A DNA stretch of 64,000 nucleotides from Metarhizobium sp964253915 (GCF_964253915.1 NZ_CAXUSG020000001.1:496001-560000); one strand, 5' to 3'; shown: positions 1 through 9,369, numbered from the stretch's first letter. Program-made: numbers and translations. The notes: generated by a model from the sequence alone, not told the origin.

Positions 1-381
1 GCGGAGGTGGTGCGCATGCTGCGTTCGGCAGGCGCCTCTATCTCGCTCGACGATTTCGGAACCGGGTTTTCCAGCCTCAGCCACGTTCATCGGCTGGAGT
101 TCGACAAGATCAAGATCGACAAGAGTTTCGTGCTGAAATGCGATCGCGACGAACGAAGCATGAACATCATCCGCTCTGTGGCCAATCTCTGCAACAATCT
201 CGGCATCCAGTCGGTGGCCGAAGGCATCGAGACGGAGGAGATCCGTGCGGCGCTGCAGGCTTCCGGCGTTGAACTGGGGCAGGGATATTTTTTCGCGCGG
301 CCGCAGCCGCTGTCGGTGGCGCTGAAAGGCATCACGATGGGCGGCGGGATCGTCGCAGACGAAGCGCGCCTCACGGGGTAG
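1..381 (+). CDS. EAL-domain cyclic-di-GMP phosphodiesterase, C-terminal part
   Basis: The reading frame is open from the first base, so the gene begins outside the window. The visible 126 residues are the second half of an EAL domain. They carry the DDFGTGFSSL metal/substrate loop, the KIDKSFV strand, the VAEGIET motif and a terminal QGYFFARP motif. EAL domains hydrolyse cyclic-di-GMP to pGpG, lowering the second messenger that controls motility and biofilm. The catalytic motifs seen here are intact. The N-terminal sensory or GGDEF part cannot be seen. The gene converges on the dipeptidase gene with only 10 bases between stop codons. Confidence 0.9.
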   Translation, partial: AEVVRMLRSAGASISLDDFGTGFSSLSHVHRLEFDKIKIDKSFVLKCDRDERSMNIIRSVANLCNNLGIQSVAEGIETEEIRAALQASGVELGQGYFFARPQPLSVALKGITMGGGIVADEARLTG

Positions 382-405
382 GTGGCGGCCGTCAGGCCGC
401 CACCT
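380..405. terminator. Shared hairpin between convergent genes
   Basis: An 11-bp perfect inverted repeat (380-390 and 395-405) with a 4-base loop overlaps the stop codons of both convergent genes. No T-run follows on either strand, so it is a likely but non-canonical bidirectional terminator. Confidence 0.55.
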
Positions 406-1450
406 CGCCCCAAGTGACGGCAAGAACCCTCAGCCAGTTGTCGCGGGCCAGCTTGCGCAGGTCATCGGCGCCATAACCGGCGGCCGCGAGCGCGTCGATG
501 AGTTTCTGGTTGCCGGCGGCATCGCCGATCTCGTCGGGAATGGTGGCGCCGTCGAAATCCGAACCAAGCGCGACACAGTCTATCCCCATTCGCTCGACCA
601 GGTAATCGATATGGCGGACCATGTCGGAGATCGGCGTCTTCGCATTCTCCTGGCCGTCCGGCCGCAACATCGTCACTGCATAATTGAGGCCCACCAGGCC
701 GTTGCGCTCGCGGATCGCGTCGAGCTGCCTGTCGGTGAGGTTGCGGGCGACGGGCGTCAGCGCGTGGGCATTCGAATGGCTGGCGATCAGCGGCTTGGTG
801 GAGGTTTTCGCCACGTCCCAAAAACCCTGTTCGGTGATATGGGCGAGATCGATGGCGATGCCGAGCGTGTCGCAGGCGCGAACGAGATCGAAGCCGGCAG
901 CTGTCAGGCCGGGGCCGGTATCCGGGGATTTCGGATAGGCGAAGGGAACGCCATGGCCAAAAATGTTGTGGCGGCTCCACACCGGCCCCAGCGAGCGCAG
1001 GCCGGCGGCATAAAGAACGTCGAGTGCGGTCAGGTCGGCGGCAATCGCCTCGCAGCCCTCGATGTGCAGAACGGCGGCAAATACATTTGCTTCCATCGCG
1101 GCGCGGATCTCGTGCGTGGTGCGGCACAGGCGCCAGGCTCCGGCGCGATCCAGCCGCAGCGCAATGGCCGCTTTCTGCAGGGCGATGTCGAGAGAGGGTG
1201 GCCGGTCGAGCGGCGTGGCCAGCGGCGTCTCGTATCGGCCATGCCCATCCGGCTCCTTGAGGGCGAGATGGCTGGAGGGAATGTAGATGGCGCAGATGCC
1301 GCCGGCCAGGCCGCCTGTTCTGGCACGGGGCGCGTCGATATGGCCTGCCGAGGTGCCGTCGACGAATTCGGCGACGGGATCGCCGCCCGATTGCCATGTC
1401 TGCCAGAGCCGCAGCAACACATCGTTATGGCCGTCAAATATCCATTGCAT
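392..1450 (-). CDS. Membrane dipeptidase (peptidase family M19)
   Basis: A 352-residue protein of the renal/membrane dipeptidase family, zinc metallopeptidases that cleave dipeptides (some members prefer D-amino-acid or Gly-Xaa dipeptides). The expected ligands are visible: DGHND near the N terminus, HIEGCEA, the His of LAHI, ASHSNAH, and LGSDFDG near the C terminus. The length is typical. ATG at 1450 is chosen because the only upstream in-frame alternative is a TTG directly before it. There is no signal peptide, so a cytoplasmic enzyme is likely. It is a single gene and its substrate cannot be told from sequence. Confidence 0.9.
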   Translation of the reverse strand: MQWIFDGHNDVLLRLWQTWQSGGDPVAEFVDGTSAGHIDAPRARTGGLAGGICAIYIPSSHLALKEPDGHGRYETPLATPLDRPPSLDIALQKAAIALRLDRAGAWRLCRTTHEIRAAMEANVFAAVLHIEGCEAIAADLTALDVLYAAGLRSLGPVWSRHNIFGHGVPFAYPKSPDTGPGLTAAGFDLVRACDTLGIAIDLAHITEQGFWDVAKTSTKPLIASHSNAHALTPVARNLTDRQLDAIRERNGLVGLNYAVTMLRPDGQENAKTPISDMVRHIDYLVERMGIDCVALGSDFDGATIPDEIGDAAGNQKLIDALAAAGYGADDLRKLARDNWLRVLAVTWGEVAA

Positions 1451-1745
1451 CAAAAATTCGCTCGCATTTTCGAAACACCTTGCAATCGGTCTTTTTACAT
1501 CGGGAGATGGTAAGGCCCCCGGCTAAAACGCCGCAAGGGCGAAAAAACGGCAATGGCCGATTTATTGTCAACAAACCTCCGCTCGCCGATTTTCGACAGG
1601 CATTGATTGAAAAGCCACTCAGGAACGTCTCTACTTTGTGATGTGCCAGAACCGCGTGTCGGCATGGACAAATTGTAATCGTTTGTTCATGCTGGGTTTA
1701 TAGGCCTGGTACCATTCTGCGTTCGTTCAACATAAGGAGGTAGCA

Positions 1746-2159
1746 ATGAAAAAGATTGCGATTTCGGCCCTTGCCGTGCTGATGGCTCTGACGACGGGCT
1801 ACGAAGCTGCTTTTGCGGCGCCGGTCGTCCAGCCGATCAAACCTGTGATATCGGGTGATGTCGAGGCGGTGCAGTATCATCGCAGACGTCACGGCTGGTA
1901 TGGCGGACATCGGGGATATCGTTCTTATCGCCATGGTTATCATCGCCACAGCGACGGCTGGTGGTATCCGATGGCTGCCTTCGGCGCCGGCGCCATCATC
2001 GGCGGGGCAATTGCCAGCGAGCGGCGCAGTTCCTACGAAGGCATCAACCCGCGCCACTACGACTGGTGCTATGCCCGCTATCGCAGCTATCGTTCTTCCG
2101 ACAATACCTACGTCCCGCGGGCGGGTTACCGCGCAGAATGCCTCTCGCCCTATTATTGA
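1746..2159 (+). CDS. BA14K family secreted protein
   Basis: A 137-residue exported protein. Residues 1-24 form a signal peptide (MKKIAISALAVLMALTTGY, cleavage after an AFA-A-type site). The middle is rich in His, Tyr, Arg and Gly, with a glycine/alanine hydrophobic stretch near residue 80. The last 45 residues match the BA14K domain (YDWCYARYRSYR). BA14K proteins are small immunoreactive envelope proteins of Brucella and relatives with lectin-like activity reported for the founder. A strong ribosome site (AAGGAGGT at 1735) fixes the start. The 290 bases upstream show no other gene. Confidence 0.88.
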   Translation: MKKIAISALAVLMALTTGYEAAFAAPVVQPIKPVISGDVEAVQYHRRRHGWYGGHRGYRSYRHGYHRHSDGWWYPMAAFGAGAIIGGAIASERRSSYEGINPRHYDWCYARYRSYRSSDNTYVPRAGYRAECLSPYY

Positions 2160-2165
2160 GCGAGC

Positions 2166-2195
2166 GGTCTCCGGCCTTCGGGCCGGAGACCTTTT
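2166..2195 (+). terminator. Intrinsic terminator of the BA14K gene
   Basis: An 11-bp GC-rich perfect stem (2166-2176 with 2181-2191), a TTCG tetraloop and a TTTT tail, starting 7 bases after the stop codon. Textbook Rho-independent terminator. Confidence 0.93.
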
Positions 2196-2387
2196 CAAGC
2201 GCAGGCGTCAATTGCCTGGTCGCTACATTTCCGCGCCTGGCGGGTTATCCACATAGCTTAAGACAGTCTGGGAGAGCTGGAAGATCAAAAGCCGCTCCGT
2301 TTTCGGCAGTATTTGAACAATTTTTGGATGTGCGTCAGACGATATTTCCAGTTACTTTGCCAAGTGACGAATGGAGGAGATACGGAA

Positions 2388-4430
2388 ATGGCATCGATCA
2401 GCACTCTGAATATGCCTTCGGACACTGACAGCTTCAGGATTTTCCAGTTCGGCTTCTATTCGTATCAAACGAATACGATGCATCCGGAATATTATTACCC
2501 GAACCCCACAGATTACCATCCACCTGGATTGTTTTATGTAGGGCAATCCGGAACGGCTGCTGGGGATTTCAACGGCGATGGCCATCAAGACCTGCTCGTA
2601 TCCTGGGCTGCATCTCCGCATACCGTGCCGAATAACTTAAACCTTGTGCCCACCTTGTTCCTGAACGATGGCACGGGAGTGCTACAGCCGGCAAACCAGG
2701 CGTTCATAGGAGCGGTTCCGCAGGTGCACATGCCATACCGGCCGGTCGTGGCGGATTTTAATGGCGATGGTGTCGATGATTTCGTCATCGCTGGAACGGG
2801 GATTGTCCAACGCAATCCCGACGGTACCTACACAAATCAATATGACCCTGTCACGCTGGTGCTTTCGCAGCCCGGCGGCAAGGTAGTCGATGCCAGCGCA
2901 TGGATTCAAGGCCAGGAAAACGGAGGCCCCCCTGAAGGTTACGCTTCAGGGCATGATATGTCGGCTGGTGATATTGATGGTGATGGTGACGTAGACTTTT
3001 ATTCCATCAAGGTACTTTTCCTCAATGATGGAAGTGGTCACTTCACAACGCATTCCGAACTTCTGCCAGCTGAAGGGAAGCTCGACATAGCCTACCCAAT
3101 GTCATCTGCAATCGAAGACCTCGACGGAGACGGTGTCGATGACATCGTGGTGGCCTATTCCGAGGGCAACCCTGCCTATGTGCTCTATTCGCGCTGGGCG
3201 AACGGCGCCGCCGGGTGGAACATCGAGAAATTGCCAACCGGATTGTTCGGCTCGCAGAACACCAAGTTCAACCACACGCAGATTGCCGACATCAATCATG
3301 ACGGCTGGAACGACATAATCCTGGCAGAAACCCGTGCCGAACCCTACTATATCGGTCGTTCGGTCCAGATTTTGATCAATCAGCAGGGGCATGGTTTTAA
3401 GGATGAAACGTCGGGCCGTATCGATAATTCTTCTCGAGATCAGAATTCCGGCGAAGGCGAACTGAGTATAGTTGATGTCGATCACGACGGGGATCTGGAC
3501 ATCTGGGACTCGACGAACAACGGTCAAGGATTGAATGATTCCGGAACTTCAATCGCCCTCAATGACGGAAGTGGCCATTTCACTTGGATAGACCGGTCAA
3601 TCTTAGCCATCGTGGACTCGAATCAGGTGTCGGGCTTCGAAGACTACAATTCCTCTCCCATCCCGCGACTTTTCCCAGTCGATCTCGACAGCCAATATGG
3701 ATTGGATTACTTCGGCCTAGTGTATACGCCCACAAACGAACAGTTTGAACTGACGGCATACACAGGCATCTCGACCAATGCATTCGGCCGCAGCGGATCC
3801 GAAACGCTCGGGGGACTTGCCACAAGCGACGATATCGCTGGTTTTGATGGCAACGACACGTTCGTCGGCTCCAAAGGGAATGACCGCCTCGACGGAGGCA
3901 GCGGCCTCGACACAGTTCGCTACACGCTAGACAGCAGTGAATATAAGGTTTCGCGCCTCGCCGATGGCTCCATCGATGTACAGAAGCCGAATGCAGAGCA
4001 CGACGTTCTAACAACAATAGAGCGCGCAGGGTTTGCAGATCGTATTCTAGCCTTTGACATCAACGGCAATGCCGGCCAGTCCTACCGGATCTATCAAGCG
4101 GCTTTCGATCGGACCCCGGATACCGGCGGCTTGTCATTCTGGATCAAGTCTATGGATGCCGGCATGTCCCTTATCGATGTCGCGACTGGTTTTGTTGCTT
4201 CCGCTGAATTCGGTTCCGTTTACGGCACAAACCCATCGAACTTCGATTTCGTCGACCGGCTCTACGAGAACGTCCTGGGTCGTGACGGCGAACCAGACGG
4301 CGTCACCTATTGGGTCGGGCAACTCGACGGCGGCGTTTCCAAAGCCATGGTATTGGCAGGTTTTTCGGAGAGTGCAGAGAACATCGCGGGGGTTGCGCCC
4401 AACATCGCAGACGGCATCTGGTACGCCTAA
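2388..4430 (+). CDS. Large FG-GAP/VCBS beta-propeller protein with DUF4214 domains
   Basis: A 680-residue protein, probably exported. The first two thirds carry repeated calcium-loop units of the form DFNGDG..D, DIDGDGDVD, DLDGDGVDD, DINHDGWND and DVDHDGDLD, typical of FG-GAP/VCBS propeller blades. An RTX-like stretch (GFDGNDTF, KGNDRLDGGSG) follows. Two DUF4214 units end the protein (YRIYQAAFDRTPDTGG and LYENVLGRDGEPDG). No N-terminal signal peptide is seen. RTX-like C-terminal regions usually go through type I secretion, so surface or extracellular location is inferred. ATG 2388 is preferred over an upstream ATG at 2313 because GGAGGAGA lies 8 bases before it. The ligand is unknown. Confidence 0.85.
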   Translation: MASISTLNMPSDTDSFRIFQFGFYSYQTNTMHPEYYYPNPTDYHPPGLFYVGQSGTAAGDFNGDGHQDLLVSWAASPHTVPNNLNLVPTLFLNDGTGVLQPANQAFIGAVPQVHMPYRPVVADFNGDGVDDFVIAGTGIVQRNPDGTYTNQYDPVTLVLSQPGGKVVDASAWIQGQENGGPPEGYASGHDMSAGDIDGDGDVDFYSIKVLFLNDGSGHFTTHSELLPAEGKLDIAYPMSSAIEDLDGDGVDDIVVAYSEGNPAYVLYSRWANGAAGWNIEKLPTGLFGSQNTKFNHTQIADINHDGWNDIILAETRAEPYYIGRSVQILINQQGHGFKDETSGRIDNSSRDQNSGEGELSIVDVDHDGDLDIWDSTNNGQGLNDSGTSIALNDGSGHFTWIDRSILAIVDSNQVSGFEDYNSSPIPRLFPVDLDSQYGLDYFGLVYTPTNEQFELTAYTGISTNAFGRSGSETLGGLATSDDIAGFDGNDTFVGSKGNDRLDGGSGLDTVRYTLDSSEYKVSRLADGSIDVQKPNAEHDVLTTIERAGFADRILAFDINGNAGQSYRIYQAAFDRTPDTGGLSFWIKSMDAGMSLIDVATGFVASAEFGSVYGTNPSNFDFVDRLYENVLGRDGEPDGVTYWVGQLDGGVSKAMVLAGFSESAENIAGVAPNIADGIWYA

Positions 4431-4481
4431 CGAGCCAGAGAGCAATTGGACGGGATTTTCAAATTTTCCATAAAAAGAAAA

Positions 4482-4556
4482 TGGTGCTGCCGAGTGGGAT
4501 TGAACCACCGACCTCACCCTTACCAAGGGTGTGCTCTACCACTGAGCTACGGCAGC
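4482..4556 (-). tRNA. tRNA-Thr (GGU anticodon)
   Basis: On the minus strand a full cloverleaf is visible: 7-bp acceptor (GCTGCCG/CGGCAGC), D-arm with AGCTCAGTGGTAGAGC, anticodon stem CACCC/GGGTG around TTGGTAA, T-arm with GGTTCAATCC, and an encoded CCA (4482-4484). The anticodon GGT reads ACC/ACT threonine codons. No insertion is seen at its 3' end. Confidence 0.96.
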
Positions 4557-4716
4557 AGGCTTGTTTCGCGGCTTGTGAGCGCTTCGTTGCAAGCGAGGCG
4601 GCTATTGCCATAGCTGCGGATGAAGCGCAAGGCGCAAACGTCAAATAATTTGCCGATACGGCAGGAAAAAATGCGGCGGCCTTTTGAAATGCCCGGATTT
4701 CCGCTATTCAGGCGGC

Positions 4717-4983
4717 ATGATCGAACACAAGAAAAATTTCTCTCCGGCATCCGCCAGGCCCGCTGCAAGCGAGATGGCGGCCATCGTTGACGGTGATGGC
4801 GCGGACCCCGCGCCGGATGCGAAAACGGCGCAGAAAACCGGTGCGGACCTGCGTCGCGAGCGGGCTGCGGCCAAGCTTCGTGAAAATCTGCAGCGCCGAA
4901 AGCAGCAATCCCGGGCACGCCGGGCCGGTGCGGCGGATGAGGCGATTGGCCTTCCTGCCGCAAAATTGGACGAATCATCGTGA
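4717..4983 (+). CDS. Small charged hypothetical protein upstream of murA
   Basis: An 88-residue basic, Ala/Arg/Lys-rich protein beginning MIEHKKNFSP. Residues 45-75 form an Arg/Lys/Gln-rich predicted helix (ADLRRERAAAKLRENLQRRK). It sits directly before murA in the same direction. Small basic proteins at this position are common in rhizobia, but no function is known to me. The start is uncertain because the ribosome site is weak; an in-frame ATG also lies at 4684. An overlapping minus-strand frame is less likely because it would oppose the housekeeping block. Confidence 0.6.
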   Translation: MIEHKKNFSPASARPAASEMAAIVDGDGADPAPDAKTAQKTGADLRRERAAAKLRENLQRRKQQSRARRAGAADEAIGLPAAKLDESS

Positions 4984-5093
4984 TTCCTCACGCCGATTGA
5001 ATTGTCGCCGCCGGGGATTTCGTCTAAGGACGCCCATCTTCACAAGGCATGGTCACCAGGGAAAGGCGGGCGGGGGCCCGTTGGGTATACTAT

Positions 5094-6386
5094 ATGGATC
5101 GTATTAGAATTATCGGCGGCAACCCGCTGAACGGCGTCATTCCGATTTCCGGGGCCAAGAATGCGGCCCTGCCGCTGATGATCGCCTCGCTTCTGACCAG
5201 CGATACGCTGACGCTCGAAAACGTGCCGCACCTGGCCGATGTCGAGCAGCTGGTCCGTATTCTCGGCAATCACGGCGTCGACATCGCCGTCAACGGCCGC
5301 CGCGAACGCCAGACCGACGGCTATTCGCGCACCATCCACTTCACCTGCCGCACGATTGCCGATACCACCGCGCCTTACGACCTCGTGTCCAAGATGCGGG
5401 CGAGTTTTTGGGTCATCGGACCCCTGTTGGCGCGCGAGGGCAAGGCCCGCGTCTCGCTCCCTGGCGGCTGCGCCATCGGCACCCGTCCCGTAGACCTGTT
5501 CATCGAGGGCCTGCAGGCGCTCGGCGCGACGATGGAAATCGACGGCGGCTACATCAATGCGACGGCGCCCAAGGGCGGTCTGATCGGCACGCGCTACACC
5601 TTCCCCAAGGTCTCGGTCGGCGCCACGCATGTGATGATGATGGCGGCAAGCCTTGCCCGCGGCACGACGGTGATCGGCAATGCCGCCCGCGAGCCTGAAG
5701 TCGTCGATCTCGCCAACTGCCTCAACGCCATGGGTGCCAAGATCACCGGCGCCGGCACGCAGACGATCACCATCGAGGGCGTCACCTCGCTGTCGGGTGC
5801 GCGCCACCGCGTCCTGCCGGATCGCATCGAGACCGGCACCTATGCCATGGCCGTGGCGATGGCGGGCGGCGATGTGCTGCTGGAAGGCACGCGTGCCGAC
5901 CTGCTCGAAACCGCGCTCGAAACCATCCGCCGCTCCGGCGCCGAGATCACCGACACGGCTGACGGCATTCGTGTGGTGCGCAATGGCGGCGGCATCAAGC
6001 CGGTCGATATCGTCACCGATCCCTTCCCCGGCTTCCCGACCGACCTGCAGGCGCAGTTCATGGCGCTGATGACGAAGTCTGCGGGCGTTTCCCACATCAC
6101 CGAAACCATCTTCGAAAACCGCTTCATGCATGTTCAGGAACTGGCCCGTCTCGGCGCCAAGATCTCGCTCTCCGGCCAGACGGCCAAGATCGAGGGCGTG
6201 CAGCGGCTGCGTGGTGCGCCGGTCATGGCGACCGACCTGCGCGCCTCCGTTTCGCTGGTTATTGCCGGGCTTGCCGCGGAAGGTGAGACCATGGTGTCGC
6301 GCGTCTACCATCTCGACCGCGGCTTCGAACGTCTGGAAGAAAAACTGACCCGCTGCGGCGCCATCGTCGAACGCGTCAGCGATTAA
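5094..6386 (+). CDS. murA: UDP-N-acetylglucosamine 1-carboxyvinyltransferase
   Basis: A 430-residue cytoplasmic enzyme. It transfers enolpyruvate from phosphoenolpyruvate to UDP-GlcNAc, the first committed step of peptidoglycan precursor synthesis. The substrate-binding Lys22-Asn23 pair lies in SGAKNAALPL. The catalytic Cys126 lies in LPGGCAIGTRPVDL, so fosfomycin sensitivity by Cys alkylation is expected. Later motifs PKVSVGATHVMMMAA, FPTDLQAQ and FENRFMHV are intact, as is the usual length. ATG 5094 is chosen over ATG 5049 because family members begin MDRIRIIGG. It heads a co-directional run with DUF2948 and hisD. Confidence 0.97.
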   Translation: MDRIRIIGGNPLNGVIPISGAKNAALPLMIASLLTSDTLTLENVPHLADVEQLVRILGNHGVDIAVNGRRERQTDGYSRTIHFTCRTIADTTAPYDLVSKMRASFWVIGPLLAREGKARVSLPGGCAIGTRPVDLFIEGLQALGATMEIDGGYINATAPKGGLIGTRYTFPKVSVGATHVMMMAASLARGTTVIGNAAREPEVVDLANCLNAMGAKITGAGTQTITIEGVTSLSGARHRVLPDRIETGTYAMAVAMAGGDVLLEGTRADLLETALETIRRSGAEITDTADGIRVVRNGGGIKPVDIVTDPFPGFPTDLQAQFMALMTKSAGVSHITETIFENRFMHVQELARLGAKISLSGQTAKIEGVQRLRGAPVMATDLRASVSLVIAGLAAEGETMVSRVYHLDRGFERLEEKLTRCGAIVERVSD

Positions 6387-6508
6387 TTTTCCGCCGGTCG
6401 TTCCTTCCGCCGGGCTTGCGTGTTGCGGTTTGGGTGCGGGCGCCTTATGTCCTTTAAGGGACAAGGCCCCGCCCTCCCGTCGCGACAGGCAAACCGGAAA
6501 GTGTGCGT

Positions 6509-6943
6509 ATGACCCATCTCAAGCTCCTGGCACTCGATGAAGAGGACCTGGCGGTTATCTCGGCGCATATGCAGGATGCCGTCTTCAAGGTGGGGGATCT
6601 GTCGTTTTCGGCAAAATCCGGGCTTTTCAGCCTGGCAGCCAACCGTTTTGCCTGGGATGCAGTGGAGGAGGCGGCAAAGACCTTCGAACGTCGCCGCGCG
6701 CTGCTCGTGTTCAAGCGGGTTCGCAACGTCCGTTCCGCGGGCGTCGACCGGCACAAGGCCGACGAGGTTCTCTCCCTGCTTGCCATCCGCTTCCTGCCTG
6801 ACGGCGAGGGGCCGGACGGCAAGATCGAGCTGACGCTGTCCGGCAAGGCAACGATCGAGCTTGATGTCGAATGCATCGAAGCGCAGCTTGCAGATACGGG
6901 CACGGCGTGGGAAACCGGTTCGCTGCCGAGTCACGAGAGCTGA
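6509..6943 (+). CDS. DUF2948 family protein
   Basis: A 144-residue soluble protein beginning MTHLKLLALDEEDLAVIS. It matches the alphaproteobacterial DUF2948 family, regularly found between murA and hisD. Characteristic features are the LAVISAHMQDAV segment and the RFAWD motif with a following Arg-rich strand (FERRRALLVFKRV). Function is unknown. ATG 6509 follows a GGAAAG ribosome site; two in-frame GTG codons just upstream are less likely. It lies about 120 bases after murA and 39 before hisD, so co-transcription is plausible. Confidence 0.85.
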   Translation: MTHLKLLALDEEDLAVISAHMQDAVFKVGDLSFSAKSGLFSLAANRFAWDAVEEAAKTFERRRALLVFKRVRNVRSAGVDRHKADEVLSLLAIRFLPDGEGPDGKIELTLSGKATIELDVECIEAQLADTGTAWETGSLPSHES

Positions 6944-6982
6944 GTCCGGCGGGAATTTTGTTTTACGGGGGATGAAGTAGAA

Positions 6983-8281
6983 GTGGCTATCTGGCTGGAG
7001 CAGGCGTCCAAGGATTTCGAAGCGCAATTTGCCGCCTTCCTCACCACCAAGCGCGAAGTATCCGAAGACGTCAACGTGGTGGTTCGCGCCATCATCGACG
7101 ACGTCAGGGCACGCGGCGATGCGGCCCTTGCCGATTATTCCGCCCGCTTTGACGGACTGGATTTTGCCGTGACACCGATGCGTGTCGGCAAGGCGGAAAT
7201 CGATGCGGCCTTCGCCGCCGTGGATCCCAAGATCATCGCCGCGCTGGAGCTTGCTGCCGCCCGCATCGAAAAACATCATGCCCGCCAGCTTCCCAAGGAC
7301 GATATCTACGAAGACGATATCGGCGTCGGCCTCGGATCGCGCTGGACCGCCATCGAAGCCGTCGGCCTCTACGTGCCGGGCGGTACGGCCAGTTACCCGA
7401 GTTCGGTGCTGATGAACGCGCTGCCGGCCAAGGTGGCGGGGGTGCCGCGCATCGTCATGGTCGTGCCGGCGCTGAAGGGCGAGATCAATCCGACGGTGCT
7501 TGCTGCCGCCCGTATCGCCGGCGTCGAGGAAATCTACCGCATCGGCGGCGCCCAGGCGGTTGCTGCACTCGCCTACGGCACCGAAACGATTGCCCCGGTG
7601 GCGAAGATCGTCGGCCCCGGCAATGCCTATGTCGCCGCCGCCAAGCGCCATGTCTTCGGTACGGTTGGCATCGACATGATCGCCGGCCCTTCCGAAGTAC
7701 TCGTCATCGCCGACAAGGACAACGATCCGGAATGGCTGGCCGCCGATCTTCTGGCGCAGGCCGAGCATGACCGCGGCGCCCAGTCCATCCTCATCACCGA
7801 CGATGCCGCCCTCGGCCATGCCGTCGAAGCCGCCGTCGAGCGCCAGATCCGTCAACTTGGTCGCGCCGAAACGGCAGCCGCCAGCTGGCGCGATTTTGGC
7901 GCGGTCATCCTTGTGCCGGATCTTGCCGCCGCCGTTCCGCTGGCAGACCGCATCGCCGCCGAACATCTGGAGCTTGCCGTCGCCGATCCCGAACCGCTGC
8001 TCGCCGCAATCCGCAATGCAGGCGCAATCTTCGTCGGCCGGCACACGCCGGAAGTCATCGGCGATTATGTCGGCGGCTCCAACCACGTGCTGCCGACGGC
8101 GCGCTCGGCGCGGTTTTCCTCCGGCCTCTCGGTGCTCGACTATGTCAAGCGCACCTCGATATTGCGCCTCGGCGCCGATCAGTTGCGGGCGCTCGGCCCG
8201 GCGGCGATCACGCTTGCCCATTCCGAAGGTCTCGACGCCCACGCCCGGTCGGTCGCGATCCGGCTCAACCTCGGGGATTGA
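6983..8281 (+). CDS. hisD: Histidinol dehydrogenase
   Basis: A 432-residue Zn enzyme. It catalyses the last two steps of histidine biosynthesis, the NAD-dependent oxidation of L-histidinol to L-histidine. Hallmarks are VGPGNAYVAAAKR, GIDMIAGPSEVLVIAD, the zinc-ligand region LLAQAEHD, and the C-terminal block HTPEVIGDYVGGSNHVLPT with SGLSVLDYVKRTS. The start is GTG, with GGGGGA about 12 bases upstream. The stop lies 3 bases before the next gene, so hisD and the UPF0262 gene are probably translated from one message. Confidence 0.97.
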   Translation: MAIWLEQASKDFEAQFAAFLTTKREVSEDVNVVVRAIIDDVRARGDAALADYSARFDGLDFAVTPMRVGKAEIDAAFAAVDPKIIAALELAAARIEKHHARQLPKDDIYEDDIGVGLGSRWTAIEAVGLYVPGGTASYPSSVLMNALPAKVAGVPRIVMVVPALKGEINPTVLAAARIAGVEEIYRIGGAQAVAALAYGTETIAPVAKIVGPGNAYVAAAKRHVFGTVGIDMIAGPSEVLVIADKDNDPEWLAADLLAQAEHDRGAQSILITDDAALGHAVEAAVERQIRQLGRAETAAASWRDFGAVILVPDLAAAVPLADRIAAEHLELAVADPEPLLAAIRNAGAIFVGRHTPEVIGDYVGGSNHVLPTARSARFSSGLSVLDYVKRTSILRLGADQLRALGPAAITLAHSEGLDAHARSVAIRLNLGD

Positions 8282-8284
8282 GCC

Positions 8285-8761
8285 ATGGCGGGATCGGGCA
8301 ATTTCCGGCTCTGCGATGTCGTCCTCGACGACACGATCGGCCGCTCGACCCCGGATGTGGAACATGAACGCGCCGTGGCGATCTTCGATCTCATCGAAGA
8401 AAACTCCTTCCAACCCGTCGGCCATTCCGGCGGGCCTTACCGGCTCTATCTGTCGCTGGTCGATTCCAAGCTGGTGCTGGCGATCAAATCGGAAGCCGGC
8501 GAGGATGTGGCGACGCATATCCTGTCGCTGACGCCCTTCCGGCGCACGATCAAGGATTACTTCATGATCTGCGAAAGCTATTATGAGGCGATCCGCTCGG
8601 CAACGCCAAGCCGTATCGAGGCCATCGACATGGGCCGGCGGGGCATTCACAACGAAGGCTCGCAGACCCTGATGGATCGGCTGCAAAACAAGATCCAGCT
8701 GGATTTCGATACAGCCCGGCGGCTGTTCACGCTGATCTGCGTTCTCTACTGGCGTGGCTGA
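8285..8761 (+). CDS. UPF0262 family protein
   Basis: A 158-residue protein of the UPF0262 family, nearly restricted to Alphaproteobacteria and linked to hisD. Recognisable segments are LDDTIGRSTPDVEHERAVA, PYRLYLSLVDSKLVL, LTPFRRTIKDYFMICESYY and DMGRRGIHNEG. No catalytic motif is evident and the function is unknown to me. Tight spacing (3 bases after hisD, a few before the phosphatase start) indicates an operon. Confidence 0.9.
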   Translation: MAGSGNFRLCDVVLDDTIGRSTPDVEHERAVAIFDLIEENSFQPVGHSGGPYRLYLSLVDSKLVLAIKSEAGEDVATHILSLTPFRRTIKDYFMICESYYEAIRSATPSRIEAIDMGRRGIHNEGSQTLMDRLQNKIQLDFDTARRLFTLICVLYWRG

Positions 8762-8765
8762 GGCG

Positions 8766-9239
8766 ATGTCCGTGGCATCAGAGGAACCTGCCAAGATACC
8801 GAAATCGATCCTCTTCATCTGCGGCATGAACGCCATCCGCTCTCCCATGGCGGAGGTTTTGGCACGCAGCATGTTACCGTCAGGCACCTATGTCGCTTCG
8901 GCAGGTGTCCGTTTGGGGGAGCGTGATCCTTTCGTCGACGTGGTGATGGAGGAAATCGACCTGTCGCTGGGTAAGCGCCAGCCGCAGACGCTCGACGATC
9001 TCGAGGACGACTTTTTCGACCTGATCATCACCCTGGCGCCGGAGGCGCACCACGCAGCACTCGAACTGACGCGTTCCAACGCCGTCGAGGTGGTCTACTG
9101 GCCCACTCTGGATCCGACCGTGGCAGCCGGAACGCGCGAACAAATCCTTTCCGCATACCGCGATGTAAGAAATCATCTTGCAGTGCTGATCGAACAGCGT
9201 TTATTGAGAAAGAACGGCGTCAAGGCCGAAACAGCCTGA
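8766..9239 (+). CDS. Low-molecular-weight protein tyrosine phosphatase family protein
   Basis: A 157-residue protein with the low-MW phosphatase/arsenate reductase fold. The P-loop CGMNAIRS (C-x5-R-S) lies near residue 20. A region FDLIITLAPEAHH follows, and a late Trp-Pro-Thr segment (YWPTLDPT) takes the place of the usual DP loop. The family removes phosphate from tyrosine or reduces arsenate; the target here is unknown. ATG 8766 is preferred; a GTG at 8754 would overlap the UPF0262 gene. It is the last gene of the hisD run before infA. Confidence 0.88.
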   Translation: MSVASEEPAKIPKSILFICGMNAIRSPMAEVLARSMLPSGTYVASAGVRLGERDPFVDVVMEEIDLSLGKRQPQTLDDLEDDFFDLIITLAPEAHHAALELTRSNAVEVVYWPTLDPTVAAGTREQILSAYRDVRNHLAVLIEQRLLRKNGVKAETA

Positions 9240-9369
9240 GACAAATCGAGAAAGCGCGATCAACAAGGTTCACAAACCCTTGTCGATTGTGTAGTTTCCG
9301 CCAAATTTTTGGAAGTCGCCCCGGCAAGGCCGGCGCCACCTCTGTAACCCACAGGAAGAAACCTTATAC

